The notes: generated by a model from the sequence alone, not told the origin. DNA of 19,458 bases from XYD1-FULL-44-32 sp964433715 (GCA_964433715.1 CAYSSL010000009.1:1-19458), one strand, 5' to 3'. Counted from the stretch's first letter, positions 1-6,639 are shown. Translations and numbers: made by a program.

Positions 1-53
1 CGTAAGGCGACAGATTTACAGTCTGTTGTGATTGACCACTCCACCACCGACGC
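1..53 (-). tRNA. tRNA-Tyr(GUA), 5' part, cut by window edge
   Basis: On the minus strand an acceptor strand GCGTCGG (47-53) is followed by T8, a D-stem GTGG/TCAC and an anticodon stem ACAGA/TCTGT enclosing loop CTGTAAA, so the anticodon is GTA (Tyr). The variable arm, T-arm and 3' acceptor strand lie beyond base 1. The DNA downstream of this tRNA cannot be seen, so it is unknown whether it carries the 3' element found after the other tRNAs here. Confidence 0.85.
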
Positions 54-64
54 ATTGCGAAGTT

Positions 65-93
65 ATTATTACATAATAGCAAGGAAGGGTCAA
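65..93 (-). promoter_or_regulatory. Possible promoter of tRNA-Tyr
   Basis: On the minus strand a -35-like TTGACC (93-88) is 17 bases from a -10-like AATAAT (70-65). Transcription would start about 5 bases before the tRNA 5' end. The match is imperfect and rests on spacing. Confidence 0.35.
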
Positions 94-131
94 AAATAGG
101 TTTAATTTTTTGTTTTTAAAATTTAAATTAA

Positions 132-148
132 AATAGAAGGCTTCTATT
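132..148. repeat. 8-bp inverted repeat touching the -35 box
   Basis: AATAGAAG (132-139) and CTTCTATT (141-148) form a perfect inverted repeat around one base. Its right half shares two bases with the -35 box of the next promoter, where a repressor or activator operator could sit. No matching regulator is identified, so the operator role is inference. Confidence 0.45.
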
Positions 149-175
149 GACTAACTTATATTATTAATATATAAT
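147..175 (+). promoter_or_regulatory. Consensus sigma70-type promoter for the membrane protein gene
   Basis: TTGACT (147-152), a 17-base spacer and a perfect TATAAT (170-175) predict a start near 182-184. The resulting leader is about 55 bases before the ATG at 238. This makes the in-frame GTG at 184 an unlikely start, since it would sit at the very 5' end of the RNA and place a hairpin inside the coding region. Confidence 0.8.
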
Positions 176-186
176 TTTAGTCAGTG

Positions 187-204
187 AGCAGACTCCCGTC
201 TGCT
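187..204 (+). promoter_or_regulatory. 5'-leader hairpin with U-tract
   Basis: AGCAGAC (187-193), loop TCCC, GTCTGCT (198-204), followed by ATTTTT. It lies within a few bases of the predicted transcription start. It could stabilise the mRNA 5' end or act as a weak attenuator. A true terminator this close to a start would be unusual. Confidence 0.5.
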
Positions 205-237
205 ATTTTTGAACCTTCAAAAGAGGGAGTACATCAG

Positions 238-2121
238 ATGCGTTACTTTCGTTTTCTGCTGACCAAAAAAACAATCTTTGGTCTCACCACTGCCATTATC
301 GGCGGGATTATATTGTGGCAACATTTGGCCAGTCAGGATCTTCTTCGCGGGGGGTCCTCTTTGTTAAAGTTTGCCCCTTTTGTCGACGAACAAATGGTCG
401 TCGAAAATCATTTTGACGTTTACTCGGCGACGACAGTCCTTACCGAGGGCCATGTGGCAGATTTCGAGGTCTATTTCAGGAATGTTTTGCCGGGCTGGTT
501 ATTCGAGATAAGAGTTGTCACCTCCGGCGGTTCGTCTCCGGGTATTGATTGGACTGACACGAAAGATCTGAGAATAGCCTTATTGTGTCACCAGAATCCA
601 AGAAGTGGACTTTTGGTTGCAGACGATTTATGCGTGAACGTCCCTTTGGCGTATTTCATGACGTATCGCGGCGCCATGGTCGACCAAACTAAGCTTACGC
701 CGGAACAACGAGAGGAGATGCTTCTAACTGTAAATCAGGCTCGTGGGTCGATGGTAGATCTGAAGCGAAGGATTTTTGAGTATAATCCTAGCTTAGGGGA
801 AAACTTCGATCTTGCCTTCACTTGGGATGAAATTGAGTCACTTTCATCGTTTGCGACGACGACCTTTGGAATGACTTACATTTTCCTGTCTTCATTGTCC
901 CCTACACGTCACGAGGAAATTGAGTTCTTGTCTCGATGTATGGATGTGATTTACAACAGTTGGCCGTTGGTTTACAGCAATGCTGTTGATCCGAGTATCG
1001 TGCGCTGGAATAATACTCGTCAGCGGTTGGGCTTCTTGGGTCTCGTGGCTTTATTCGTGATATCTTTCGCGTATTTAGTTAGAAGAGATGCCGTAGGTAT
1101 CATCCGAGAAGAGATGTTGGCTCGCGGGATGAGCCTTCGAGACCGTTCGCTGTGGCGAATTGTTTTGAGTAATTGGCGGTTTCTCTGTCTGCCGGTGGCT
1201 GAGCCGAAAATGCGAGAACGGATCGCTCGGCAATGTGATCGGATTCGGGATAAGCGGATTGACCAAGAACTCAAGCGACGAGGCCAAGCGCTTTGGAGCA
1301 AGGTTGGTAAATGGTCTGATGTCGCCGACTTTAAATATCTATATGATACGGCTATTGCTTCGGCAGAACCGTTTTCAAAAAGAGAAAGAGCGGCGAATGA
1401 TTTGGCTAATATGGTTCGACGGCGGGAAAAATCGAAATCGAGAATAACCCCTGTTTGGACTGAGGGACCTGTTTTTTCGCGATCTTCTTCTGATCGGACA
1501 ATTCGGCGTCGTGATTTGATCAAGGAGATAGAAAATTTCGATGTAGAGCCGGCGTTTGTTGACCGGATTCGTGAGTGGTCAACAGCAAGGTTGGAGAATT
1601 TTACAATCGCACTAGCGGCCTACGATGATTTTTTCGGCGCACGCGGGGTCCGGTCATTTTATCGTCAGCCCGAAAAGAGATTGGTCTCCTTGTTGGATAA
1701 CCACTCATCCCTGATGCGGGGGATTCGGACTGGCGACCGAGAGCTCTTGGCTGATGTTATCGACCTGCCGCTTGCTCGCAATGCCGGTGCGGTGGAACTA
1801 TCTCTTGGCCAAGAACAACGAGCGCTGAGTGATAAAAAGGTCGTCATCGTTGGTTCAGCTCGGCTAGAGCGTTCACTGCCTCGGCTTGAGGGGGTGTTGT
1901 ATAGCCTAGGTGCCGACAATGTCACGTTCTGCGAGAAAAATGAAATAACCCGTTTGGCAAAAATGAGCCGCACTAGCAACTCGGTTTTCATCTTGGTCCG
2001 TTCGGGTCTTAGTCACAGCTGCTCTGAGGCTCTAAAAAGTCGAGGGATAGAGCCTATTGTGGTAAATCGGATGGGCCCAAGTAGATTTCGTCAGGAAATT
2101 TTCTTGGCCCTCCAAAAGTAG
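238..2121 (+). CDS. Two-pass membrane protein with DUF2325-like cytoplasmic C-terminus
   Basis: No family can be assigned to the whole 627-residue protein. Visible parts are: a hydrophobic segment at about residues 12-29 (TIFGLTTAIIGGIILW); a probable extracellular domain of about 230 residues with a cysteine pair near 118 and 132; a second membrane segment at about 265-282 (LGFLGLVALFVISFAYLV); and about 345 cytoplasmic residues rich in Arg and Glu. The last ~90 residues, from KKVVIVGSARLERSL to FRQEIF, resemble DUF2325: a beta-strand ending in VG, a later hydrophobic strand, the motif SGLSH, then IEPIVVNR. The ATG at 238 was chosen because a Shine-Dalgarno-like GAGGGAG precedes it and because of the promoter position. 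The gene stands alone, with its own promoter and terminator. A sensor role, linking an outside domain to a Rossmann-like inside domain, is inference. Confidence 0.7.
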   Translation: MRYFRFLLTKKTIFGLTTAIIGGIILWQHLASQDLLRGGSSLLKFAPFVDEQMVVENHFDVYSATTVLTEGHVADFEVYFRNVLPGWLFEIRVVTSGGSSPGIDWTDTKDLRIALLCHQNPRSGLLVADDLCVNVPLAYFMTYRGAMVDQTKLTPEQREEMLLTVNQARGSMVDLKRRIFEYNPSLGENFDLAFTWDEIESLSSFATTTFGMTYIFLSSLSPTRHEEIEFLSRCMDVIYNSWPLVYSNAVDPSIVRWNNTRQRLGFLGLVALFVISFAYLVRRDAVGIIREEMLARGMSLRDRSLWRIVLSNWRFLCLPVAEPKMRERIARQCDRIRDKRIDQELKRRGQALWSKVGKWSDVADFKYLYDTAIASAEPFSKRERAANDLANMVRRREKSKSRITPVWTEGPVFSRSSSDRTIRRRDLIKEIENFDVEPAFVDRIREWSTARLENFTIALAAYDDFFGARGVRSFYRQPEKRLVSLLDNHSSLMRGIRTGDRELLADVIDLPLARNAGAVELSLGQEQRALSDKKVVIVGSARLERSLPRLEGVLYSLGADNVTFCEKNEITRLAKMSRTSNSVFILVRSGLSHSCSEALKSRGIEPIVVNRMGPSRFRQEIFLALQK

Positions 2122-2145
2122 GGTAGGTAAAAGTTGGCTGCGGGT

Positions 2146-2180
2146 GCCCAGAATCGATGGCGATTCTGGGCTTTTCTTTT
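2146..2180 (+). terminator. Rho-independent terminator
   Basis: An 11-bp perfect stem (2146-2156 with 2161-2171), loop ATGG, then TTTTCTTTT. It closes the membrane-protein transcript before the L33 gene. Confidence 0.9.
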
Positions 2181-2226
2181 AGATTCTTTTGTGTTAAAGT
2201 ATTCCGGTAACCTAATTTAGATAATC

Positions 2227-2382
2227 ATGTCACAGGATAACCTAATAAAATTAACCAACAAGGAAACAGGGGAGACTTATTGGACTCGCAAAAATCGTCG
2301 CAAGGTGGAGCGTAAAATTGAGCTCAAAAAGTTCAGCAAAAAGCTTCGCAAACACGTCAAATTTACTGAGGCGAAGAAATAA
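2227..2382 (+). CDS. rpmG: 50S ribosomal protein L33 (bL33)
   Basis: This 51-residue product is a large-subunit ribosomal protein that sits near the E site. It begins MSQDNLIKLTNKETGETYWT and ends LRKHVKFTEAKK. The run TGETYWTRKNRR and the core ELKKFSKKLRKHV match the bL33 pattern of a beta-hairpin followed by ELKKFxPxxRxHV. Length is normal for L33. Neither CxxC zinc pair is present, so this is the zinc-independent form. A -10-like TGTTAAAGT lies about 27 bases upstream, and no Shine-Dalgarno is seen. In many bacteria rpmG sits with tRNA-Trp and secE-nusG; here only tRNA-Trp is near, on the opposite strand. Confidence 0.9.
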   Translation: MSQDNLIKLTNKETGETYWTRKNRRKVERKIELKKFSKKLRKHVKFTEAKK

Positions 2383-2412
2383 AAAAGAACCCCCAATTGG
2401 GGGTTCTTTTTT
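2381..2412. terminator. Bidirectional terminator after rpmG
   Basis: A 14-bp perfect stem (2381-2394 with 2399-2412), loop AATT, with A-rich 5' and T-rich 3' arms, so it can work on both strands. It stops rpmG from the left and would stop anything transcribed through tRNA-Trp and its 3' element from the right. Confidence 0.9.
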
Positions 2413-2418
2413 ATTTCG

Positions 2419-2569
2419 GCGGGCCCACGAGGACTCTTTTATTACATAAACAGTATACCTTTGCGATTTTCTCCCAGCCAAGCTGCTCAAAAATAACGCA
2501 AAGATTTTCTCGTCCTCATGCTAGCCAAGCAGTTGGCTAGCTGTGGTCTCTTGTTCACTTCGTTCACTG
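2419..2569 (-). mobile_element. tRNA-Trp-linked structured element bounded by an 18-bp tRNA 3'-end repeat
   Basis: The 18-mer gcgggcccacgaggactc occurs at 2569-2586, inside the tRNA-Trp 3' end, and again at 2419-2436. Between them on the minus strand, reading away from the tRNA, are a hairpin (2540-2521), a degraded inverted T-arm copy (TTCTCGTCCTC at 2507-2517 on plus, 9 of 11 matching TTCGAGTCCTC), and a stem CTTTGCG/CGCAAAG (about 2458-2504) with a ~30-base loop. No protein is encoded. It may be a miniature integrated element, an excision scar or a structured RNA. The same plan recurs at tRNA-Leu and tRNA-Gln. Confidence 0.5.
2521..2540. repeat. Hairpin with GCAG/CTGC loop
   Basis: CTAGCCAA and TTGGCTAG form an 8-bp perfect stem around GCAG. 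The hairpin after tRNA-Leu (3841-3862) has the same AAGCAGTT core with a different outer stem. Confidence 0.7.
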
Positions 2570-2641
2570 CGGGCCCACGAGGACTCGAACCTCGAACTAC
2601 GGTTTTGGAGACCGGCGTTTTACCATTGAAACTATAGGCCC
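2570..2641 (-). tRNA. tRNA-Trp(CCA)
   Basis: A complete cloverleaf on the minus strand: acceptor GGGCCTA/TGGGCCC, D-stem GTTT/AAAC, anticodon stem CGGT/ACCG with loop CTCCAAA (anticodon CCA), T-arm CGAGG-TTCGAGT-CCTCG, discriminator G. CCA is not encoded. A TAGTAT -10-like box (2654-2649) lies only 7 bases before G1, implying almost no 5' leader. Confidence 0.95.
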
Positions 2642-2668
2642 TCACCCAATACTAACTTCCCAAGTCTA

Positions 2669-2688
2669 GCATTTTTTATTAAAAAATG
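2669..2688 (-). terminator. Weak A/T hairpin after miaA
   Basis: CATTTTTT and AAAAAATG pair around a short loop directly after the miaA stop. It may end or pause miaA transcription before tRNA-Trp. The all-A/T stem makes this tentative. Confidence 0.35.
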
Positions 2689-2697
2689 AAGCATTCG

Positions 2698-3594
2698 TTA
2701 GTTTCCTAAAAACTTCCTTACCAAGGGATACGCTTGTTCTGGTTCAGTGATCCACTTGATTCGGTTATCTCGTTTAAACCAAGTCATTTGGCGTTTGGCA
2801 TATTGGCGAATGGCTTGTTCTAGTTCGGCGAGCATGGTGTCTTTGGAAAATTTGCCATCTAAATATTGGCTAACATAACGATATTCTAAACCGAGGGCTT
2901 CTAATCTTTCGGCCGAAATACCTATATTCTTTAAATTTTTAACTTCTTCAATCAAGCCTTGTTTAACTCGGGCGAGGAGGCGATTGTGGATTTTTTTATA
3001 GAGATCGGCTTGACCAACATATAAACCTATTTCTAGTAGATCATATGGGGAATCAGAATCTGATATAGGGGGGACTTTTCCTAAAGCTTTAGCCACTTCA
3101 ATCGCCCTAATTAAGCGCGGTCGGTTGTGCTCATCAATATTGGCTGCTCGATCTGGGTCAATAGTTCTCAACAATTCTACCAAATCAATAGTTGGATAAG
3201 TTTCTAATTCAAGACGTAGCGACTCATCAGGAGGCACTTCCGGCAATTTTAGATCATCAACTACCGATTGAATATAAAAGCCGGTACCGCCAACCAAGAG
3301 GGGTAGTTTGTTTCTTTGGGTTATGTTGTCAATTACTTCAATTGCCATTTCCTTAAAATCGGAAACGGTATAAGTTTCATTTAAGTTCGCTACATCCAAT
3401 AAATAGTGGGGAATATCACGAGTCTCAGCCTCGGTAATTTTACCGGAACCTATGTCTAAGCCTTTATAAACTTGCCGAGAGTCGGCGGATATTACTTCAC
3501 CATCAAACTCTACAGCCAAGTCAACAGCCAACGCCGATTTACCTGAAGCGGTTGGTCCCAAAATTACGAGTAGTTTATCTTTAGTCACGTTCAT
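2698..3594 (-). CDS. miaA: tRNA dimethylallyltransferase (tRNA A37 isopentenyltransferase)
   Basis: MiaA transfers a dimethylallyl group from DMAPP to N6 of A37 in tRNAs that read UNN codons; its substrates include the tRNA-Trp, tRNA-Leu and tRNA-Tyr species encoded nearby. Motifs in order: P-loop LGPTASGKSALA; SADSRQVYKGLDIGSGK, which holds the catalytic Asp and base-binding residues; HYLLDV; VGGTGFYIQSVVD; RPRLIRAIEV; and a C-terminal QYAKRQMTWFKRD. The length of about 298 residues is normal. I chose the ATG at 3594 because family homology starts there. An in-frame ATG at 3633 would add 13 residues and has a possible -10 box (TAAGCT) just upstream, so a leaderless longer form cannot be excluded. 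No Shine-Dalgarno precedes either start. Confidence 0.93.
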   Translation of the reverse strand: MNVTKDKLLVILGPTASGKSALAVDLAVEFDGEVISADSRQVYKGLDIGSGKITEAETRDIPHYLLDVANLNETYTVSDFKEMAIEVIDNITQRNKLPLLVGGTGFYIQSVVDDLKLPEVPPDESLRLELETYPTIDLVELLRTIDPDRAANIDEHNRPRLIRAIEVAKALGKVPPISDSDSPYDLLEIGLYVGQADLYKKIHNRLLARVKQGLIEEVKNLKNIGISAERLEALGLEYRYVSQYLDGKFSKDTMLAELEQAIRQYAKRQMTWFKRDNRIKWITEPEQAYPLVRKFLGN

Positions 3595-3751
3595 ACGATA
3601 TACGAAAAATTGCCACACCGCAAAGTTGTGCATTAGAAAAGCTTATTTTCCCAGCTGGTTATATTTACGGCTTATTTGAAACTAATTTCGGTGCCGGAGG
3701 GGAGACTCTCCCTCGACTCGGAATTTCCCGTCGGAAAGTTCCGGTCTGGTC

Positions 3752-3784
3752 ACCTGCCCGCTCGTGCCTTGCGTGGCAGGCGGG
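3752..3784. repeat. GC-rich hairpin of a dispersed family
   Basis: CCTGCC pairs with GGCAGG and CCCGC with GCGGG. The run gccttgcgtggcaggcggg resembles, on the other strand, gcttgcgatggcgggcggg inside the 48-bp insertion at 18358-18405, and both also contain CACCTG. They look like two members of one REP-like hairpin family. Confidence 0.5.
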
Positions 3785-3840
3785 CCGCCTCGCGACTCGC
3801 CGTATTCGGCTCGTATCGCTCCGGTGTTCGAGTCTCCCGC

Positions 3841-3862
3841 GCGGCTGAAGCAGTTCAGCCGC
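3841..3862. repeat. 9-bp hairpin with GCAG/CTGC loop
   Basis: GCGGCTGAA and TTCAGCCGC are perfectly complementary around GCAG. Position (2 bases from the inverted T-arm copy) and core (AAGCAGTT) match the hairpin at 2521-2540, while the outer stem sequence differs. Confidence 0.75.
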
Positions 3863-3894
3863 TCTCCACCACAAAAACAGCTTCACGTTATTTG

Positions 3895-3976
3895 TGCCGG
3901 AGGGGAGACTCGAACTCCCAAGCCTTGCGGCGCACGATTTTGAGTCGTGTGCGTATACCAATTCCGCCACTCCGGC
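3895..3976 (-). tRNA. tRNA-Leu(CAA)
   Basis: A class II tRNA on minus: acceptor GCCGGAG/CTCCGGC, anticodon stem CACGA/TCGTG with loop CTCAAAA (anticodon CAA), a long variable arm, T-arm GGGAG-TTCGAGT-CTCCC, discriminator A. CCA is not encoded. An A/T-rich TAAAAATTATAAT runs right up to G1, so any 5' leader must be very short. Confidence 0.95.
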
Positions 3977-4055
3977 ATTATAATTTTTATTCGGGCTTTT
4001 CCCCGCCAAATGTATTCCCAGTTAGTTTACCAACTTTCTAGACGAAATCAAATTG

Positions 4056-4064
4056 TGCTAAAAT
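4056..4064 (+). promoter_or_regulatory. Extended -10 promoter of parB
   Basis: TG-C-TAAAAT, with the box ending 6 bases before the ATG at 4071, predicts a leaderless mRNA. No good -35 is seen. Confidence 0.6.
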
Positions 4065-4070
4065 GTGCCT

Positions 4071-5042
4071 ATGAACGAAAATCCTGAAGATGATAAGTTG
4101 ATGTACAACCATTCCATATTTTGGATTGAGACAGACCGAATCAAACCAAACCCTTATCAGCCCCGTCGCGAGTTTGACGAGGATCGCTTGCGTGATTTGG
4201 CCGATTCTATTCGCCAATACGGGGTCTTGCAGCCTTTGGTGGTGACCCGCAAAGAGGTTGAGCGTGAAGATGGTGGTTTATATACGGAATACGAATTGAT
4301 TGCGGGTGAAAGGCGTCTTCGGGCTTCTAAAATAGCTGGTCTTTATCAGGTGCCGGCTATTATTCGGACTGGTAGCCAGACCGATAAAATGAAGTTGGAA
4401 ATGGCGATTATTGAAAACTTGCAGCGTGAAGACTTAAACCCAGTTGATCGAGCAGAAGCGTTTATGAAGCTCGCTAAAGAATTTAATCTTAAGCATACTG
4501 AGATTGCTAAAAAAGTGGGAAAAAGTCGGGAGTATGTTGCCAACTCTGTTCGTATTCTGGGTTTACCTCAAGAGATGCTAGATGCTTTAACTGAGAAAAA
4601 AATTACCGAAGGCCACACCAGACCACTGTTGATGCTCATTGACCGTCCCGAAGAACAGGAAACTCTTTTTCGCGACATTATGGCTCGCCGCCTGACTGTT
4701 CGGGAGGCCGAGCAAGCGGCTCGTCGTATTGCGATAGAAAAAGTGCGTCGCCCTTCATCGATGACTGATCCGCAGGTGGTTGAGATGGAAGAGCGTCTTT
4801 CCACCAAGTTGGGAGCCAAGGTCCGTTTGGAAAGAAAAGAAGATGGGGGACGTCTAACTATTTCTTATTTTGCCCCAGAAGATTTGGGTAAGATCTTAGC
4901 CTTAATTGAAGGCCCTATTGGTGGGCCAGAAGTTGTTTCTGGTAACTTACTAGATTTAGCACCAGCTGTTAAAGAAGAAGCACCGCCCGATGACAGTACG
5001 CCTGATGATGAGCTGTATTCTATTCAAAATTTTTCTCTCTAA
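4071..5042 (+). CDS. parB: ParB/Spo0J-family chromosome partitioning protein
   Basis: ParB binds parS sites near the origin, slides as a CTP-dependent clamp and works with the ATPase ParA in chromosome segregation. In this 323-residue protein the N-terminal domain shows IKPNPYQPRREF, LADSIRQYGVLQPLVV and the CTP-binding GERRLRASKIAG. The linker IENLQREDLNPVDRAEAF and helix-turn-helix HTEIAKKVGKSREYVANSVRIL follow, then EGHTRPLL and a more variable C-terminal part. I use the ATG at 4071: a GTG at 4065 would add two residues but overlaps the predicted start of transcription. No parA and no canonical parS are visible in the window. The gene converges on the RSH gene with a shared hairpin between them. 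Confidence 0.93.
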   Translation: MNENPEDDKLMYNHSIFWIETDRIKPNPYQPRREFDEDRLRDLADSIRQYGVLQPLVVTRKEVEREDGGLYTEYELIAGERRLRASKIAGLYQVPAIIRTGSQTDKMKLEMAIIENLQREDLNPVDRAEAFMKLAKEFNLKHTEIAKKVGKSREYVANSVRILGLPQEMLDALTEKKITEGHTRPLLMLIDRPEEQETLFRDIMARRLTVREAEQAARRIAIEKVRRPSSMTDPQVVEMEERLSTKLGAKVRLERKEDGGRLTISYFAPEDLGKILALIEGPIGGPEVVSGNLLDLAPAVKEEAPPDDSTPDDELYSIQNFSL

Positions 5043-5076
5043 TCTAAAATGTCCCCAACTAGGGACATTTTAGATT
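5041..5076. terminator. Shared hairpin between convergent parB and RSH genes
   Basis: A 15-bp perfect stem (5041-5055 with 5062-5076) around a 6-base loop. It overlaps the stop codons of both convergent genes. Both arms are A/T-rich, but neither side has a long U-tract, so it may work by pausing or by protecting 3' ends. Confidence 0.7.
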
Positions 5077-6533
5077 TCTCCTACTTTTTGTAGATAGGAC
5101 CGAATATGGCGTTTGGCCAAAGTAGTTTTAACAAACTCAAGCCATTTGACTGTTGGTCGGGCGGTTTTTTTTACATCTATTTCCACGTAATCTTTGTTGT
5201 GGAGAATGGAGTTGATGCTAGAAAATTTACCATTAATCCGAGCGCCAGCGGCATGGTCACCAATGTCAGAGTGGATAGCGTAAGCAAAATCAACCACACA
5301 AGAACCAATAGGCAATTCTATAACATCACCCTTGGGGGTAAAAATAAAGATTTGATCTTGAAAAAAATCAGTCTTTAGAGTGTGAAGAAATTCTTCTGAA
5401 GCTTGAACGTTTTTTTGCCACTCAATTAGGTGTTTTATCCATTCTATTTTTTGGTCTAGTTTGCCGCCACTTTTAGGTTTACCTGATTCGGAATAAACAA
5501 TATGCGATGTAATACCTAGTTGGGCTTCTTGGTGCATTTCATTGGTACGGATTTGAATTTCTACAATTCGCCCATCGGTAGTAAAAATATCGGTATGAAT
5601 ACTGCGATAGCCGTTGGGTTTTTCCTGAGCAATATAGTCATTTAGCCGACCGGGTACTGGTCGATAAAGATTGTGAATAATACCTAGAACCTGATAACAC
5701 TCGGGAATAGTGTTTACAATAATACGCAAGGCAAGGATATCGTAGATCTGATCAATATCCATATTTTTCTTCTGCAGTTTTTTATAGAGACCGTATAAAT
5801 ATTTAATACGGTAGTCTACTTGTGCATCACGCAAACCATCTTCTGCTAGTTTTTTTTGAATATTACGGGATATTTTTTCCATCCACTTCAGCGACTCTTT
5901 ACCTTTGGTTTTACGAAGTCTGGCCACCTTTTCATATTCTTCGGGGTAGGCATAGGGGAAGCTGGCGTCTTCAAGCATACCTTTTAGGCGCCAGATACCA
6001 AGACGGTTGGCGATGGGGGCATAGATCTCAATTGTTTCTAGGGCAATTCGTACCCGTTTGTCTGGGCGAACATACTGGAGGGTGCGGACATTGTGCAGTC
6101 GATCGGCTAGTTTAATAACAATCACGCGAATGTCTTCAGCCATGGCGACAAAAAGCTTGCGCAGACTCTCAACGTGTCGTTCCATACCGCGGTACTTTAT
6201 CTTGCCAAGTTTGGTAACCCCTTCAACTAAAAAAAGCACATTCTCGCCAAAATGTTCTTTAATATCTTCCGCTGTCGTGCTGGTATCTTCAAGGGTGTCG
6301 TGAATCAAGCCAGCTATTATCATATCGGTTGAGACTTTCAATTCAGCCAATATTTTAGCTACTTCAAAAGGGTGGGTGACATAAGGTTCGCCGGAAAAGC
6401 GAGTCTGTCCGGTGTGGGCATTTTTGGCAAAATCCAAAGCCTTAATTATTTTTTGCTTGTCACTTTCACTGGGGCTGTCCATTAAGCCAAAAATTTCTTG
6501 CGGGTCAAGTTGTTTTGAGAAAAAACCAAACAT
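5070..6533 (-). CDS. RelA/SpoT homologue, (p)ppGpp synthetase/hydrolase without ACT domain
   Basis: A bifunctional stringent-response enzyme that makes (p)ppGpp from ATP and GTP/GDP and hydrolyses it. Order in the ~487 residues: HD hydrolase (HTGQTRFSGEPYVTHPFEVA, then IHDTLEDT near 77-84, then ADRLHNVRTL); synthetase (YRIKYLYGLYKKLQ, YDILALRIIV, GRLNDYIAQEKPNGYRSIHT, EIQIRTNEMHQEAQLGITSH); TGS domain (DQIFIFTPKGDVIELPIG through DYVEI). It ends about 40 residues after TGS, so the helical, zinc-finger and ACT regulatory domains of long RelA/SpoT are absent. HD and synthetase signature residues look intact. The first ATG (6533-6531) is 5 bases from the scaffold gap, so the true start could lie further upstream within the N run. 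Confidence 0.9.
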   Translation of the reverse strand: MFGFFSKQLDPQEIFGLMDSPSESDKQKIIKALDFAKNAHTGQTRFSGEPYVTHPFEVAKILAELKVSTDMIIAGLIHDTLEDTSTTAEDIKEHFGENVLFLVEGVTKLGKIKYRGMERHVESLRKLFVAMAEDIRVIVIKLADRLHNVRTLQYVRPDKRVRIALETIEIYAPIANRLGIWRLKGMLEDASFPYAYPEEYEKVARLRKTKGKESLKWMEKISRNIQKKLAEDGLRDAQVDYRIKYLYGLYKKLQKKNMDIDQIYDILALRIIVNTIPECYQVLGIIHNLYRPVPGRLNDYIAQEKPNGYRSIHTDIFTTDGRIVEIQIRTNEMHQEAQLGITSHIVYSESGKPKSGGKLDQKIEWIKHLIEWQKNVQASEEFLHTLKTDFFQDQIFIFTPKGDVIELPIGSCVVDFAYAIHSDIGDHAAGARINGKFSSINSILHNKDYVEIDVKKTARPTVKWLEFVKTTLAKRHIRSYLQKVGEI

Positions 6534-6538
6534 CACTA

Positions 6539-6638
6539 NNNNNNNNNNNNNNNNNNNNNNNNNNNNNNNNNNNNNNNNNNNNNNNNNNNNNNNNNNNNNN
6601 NNNNNNNNNNNNNNNNNNNNNNNNNNNNNNNNNNNNNN
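6539..6638. other. Scaffold gap of 100 N
   Basis: Exactly 100 N, the conventional placeholder for a gap of unknown length. It sits between the RSH start and the topA stop. The true distance, any promoter, and any gene between them are unknown. Reading frames that cross it are artefacts. Confidence 0.98.
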
Positions 6639-6639
6639 T

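Larger units (their letters stand above)
3691..3894 (-). mobile_element. tRNA-Leu-linked structured element bounded by an 18-bp tRNA 3'-end repeat
   Basis: The 18-mer gtgccggaggggagactc is at 3894-3911, inside the tRNA-Leu 3' end, and again at 3691-3708. Reading away from the tRNA (minus): a 9-bp hairpin (3862-3841), then an inverted T-arm copy (GTTCGAGTCTCCC at 3826-3838 on plus, an exact 13-base inverse of 3903-3915, followed by a matching CGGC), then a GC-rich hairpin (about 3752-3784) and a GGAA/TTCC-rich fold (about 3720-3745), then the direct copy. There is no plausible gene: reading frames on either strand here run through the tRNA itself. Layout matches the tRNA-Trp and tRNA-Gln elements. 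Confidence 0.55.

Noticed and set aside
184..237. GTG at 184 as start of the membrane protein
   Set aside because: It would lie at the predicted transcription start and place the leader hairpin inside the gene; the ATG at 238 has a Shine-Dalgarno.
3665..4041. Long frames on both strands across the tRNA-Leu region
   Set aside because: They run through the tRNA and its copies, have no start signal, and their composition reflects GC-rich repeats.
4568..4819. Antisense frame within parB
   Set aside because: It is a shadow of the well-conserved ParB coding frame.
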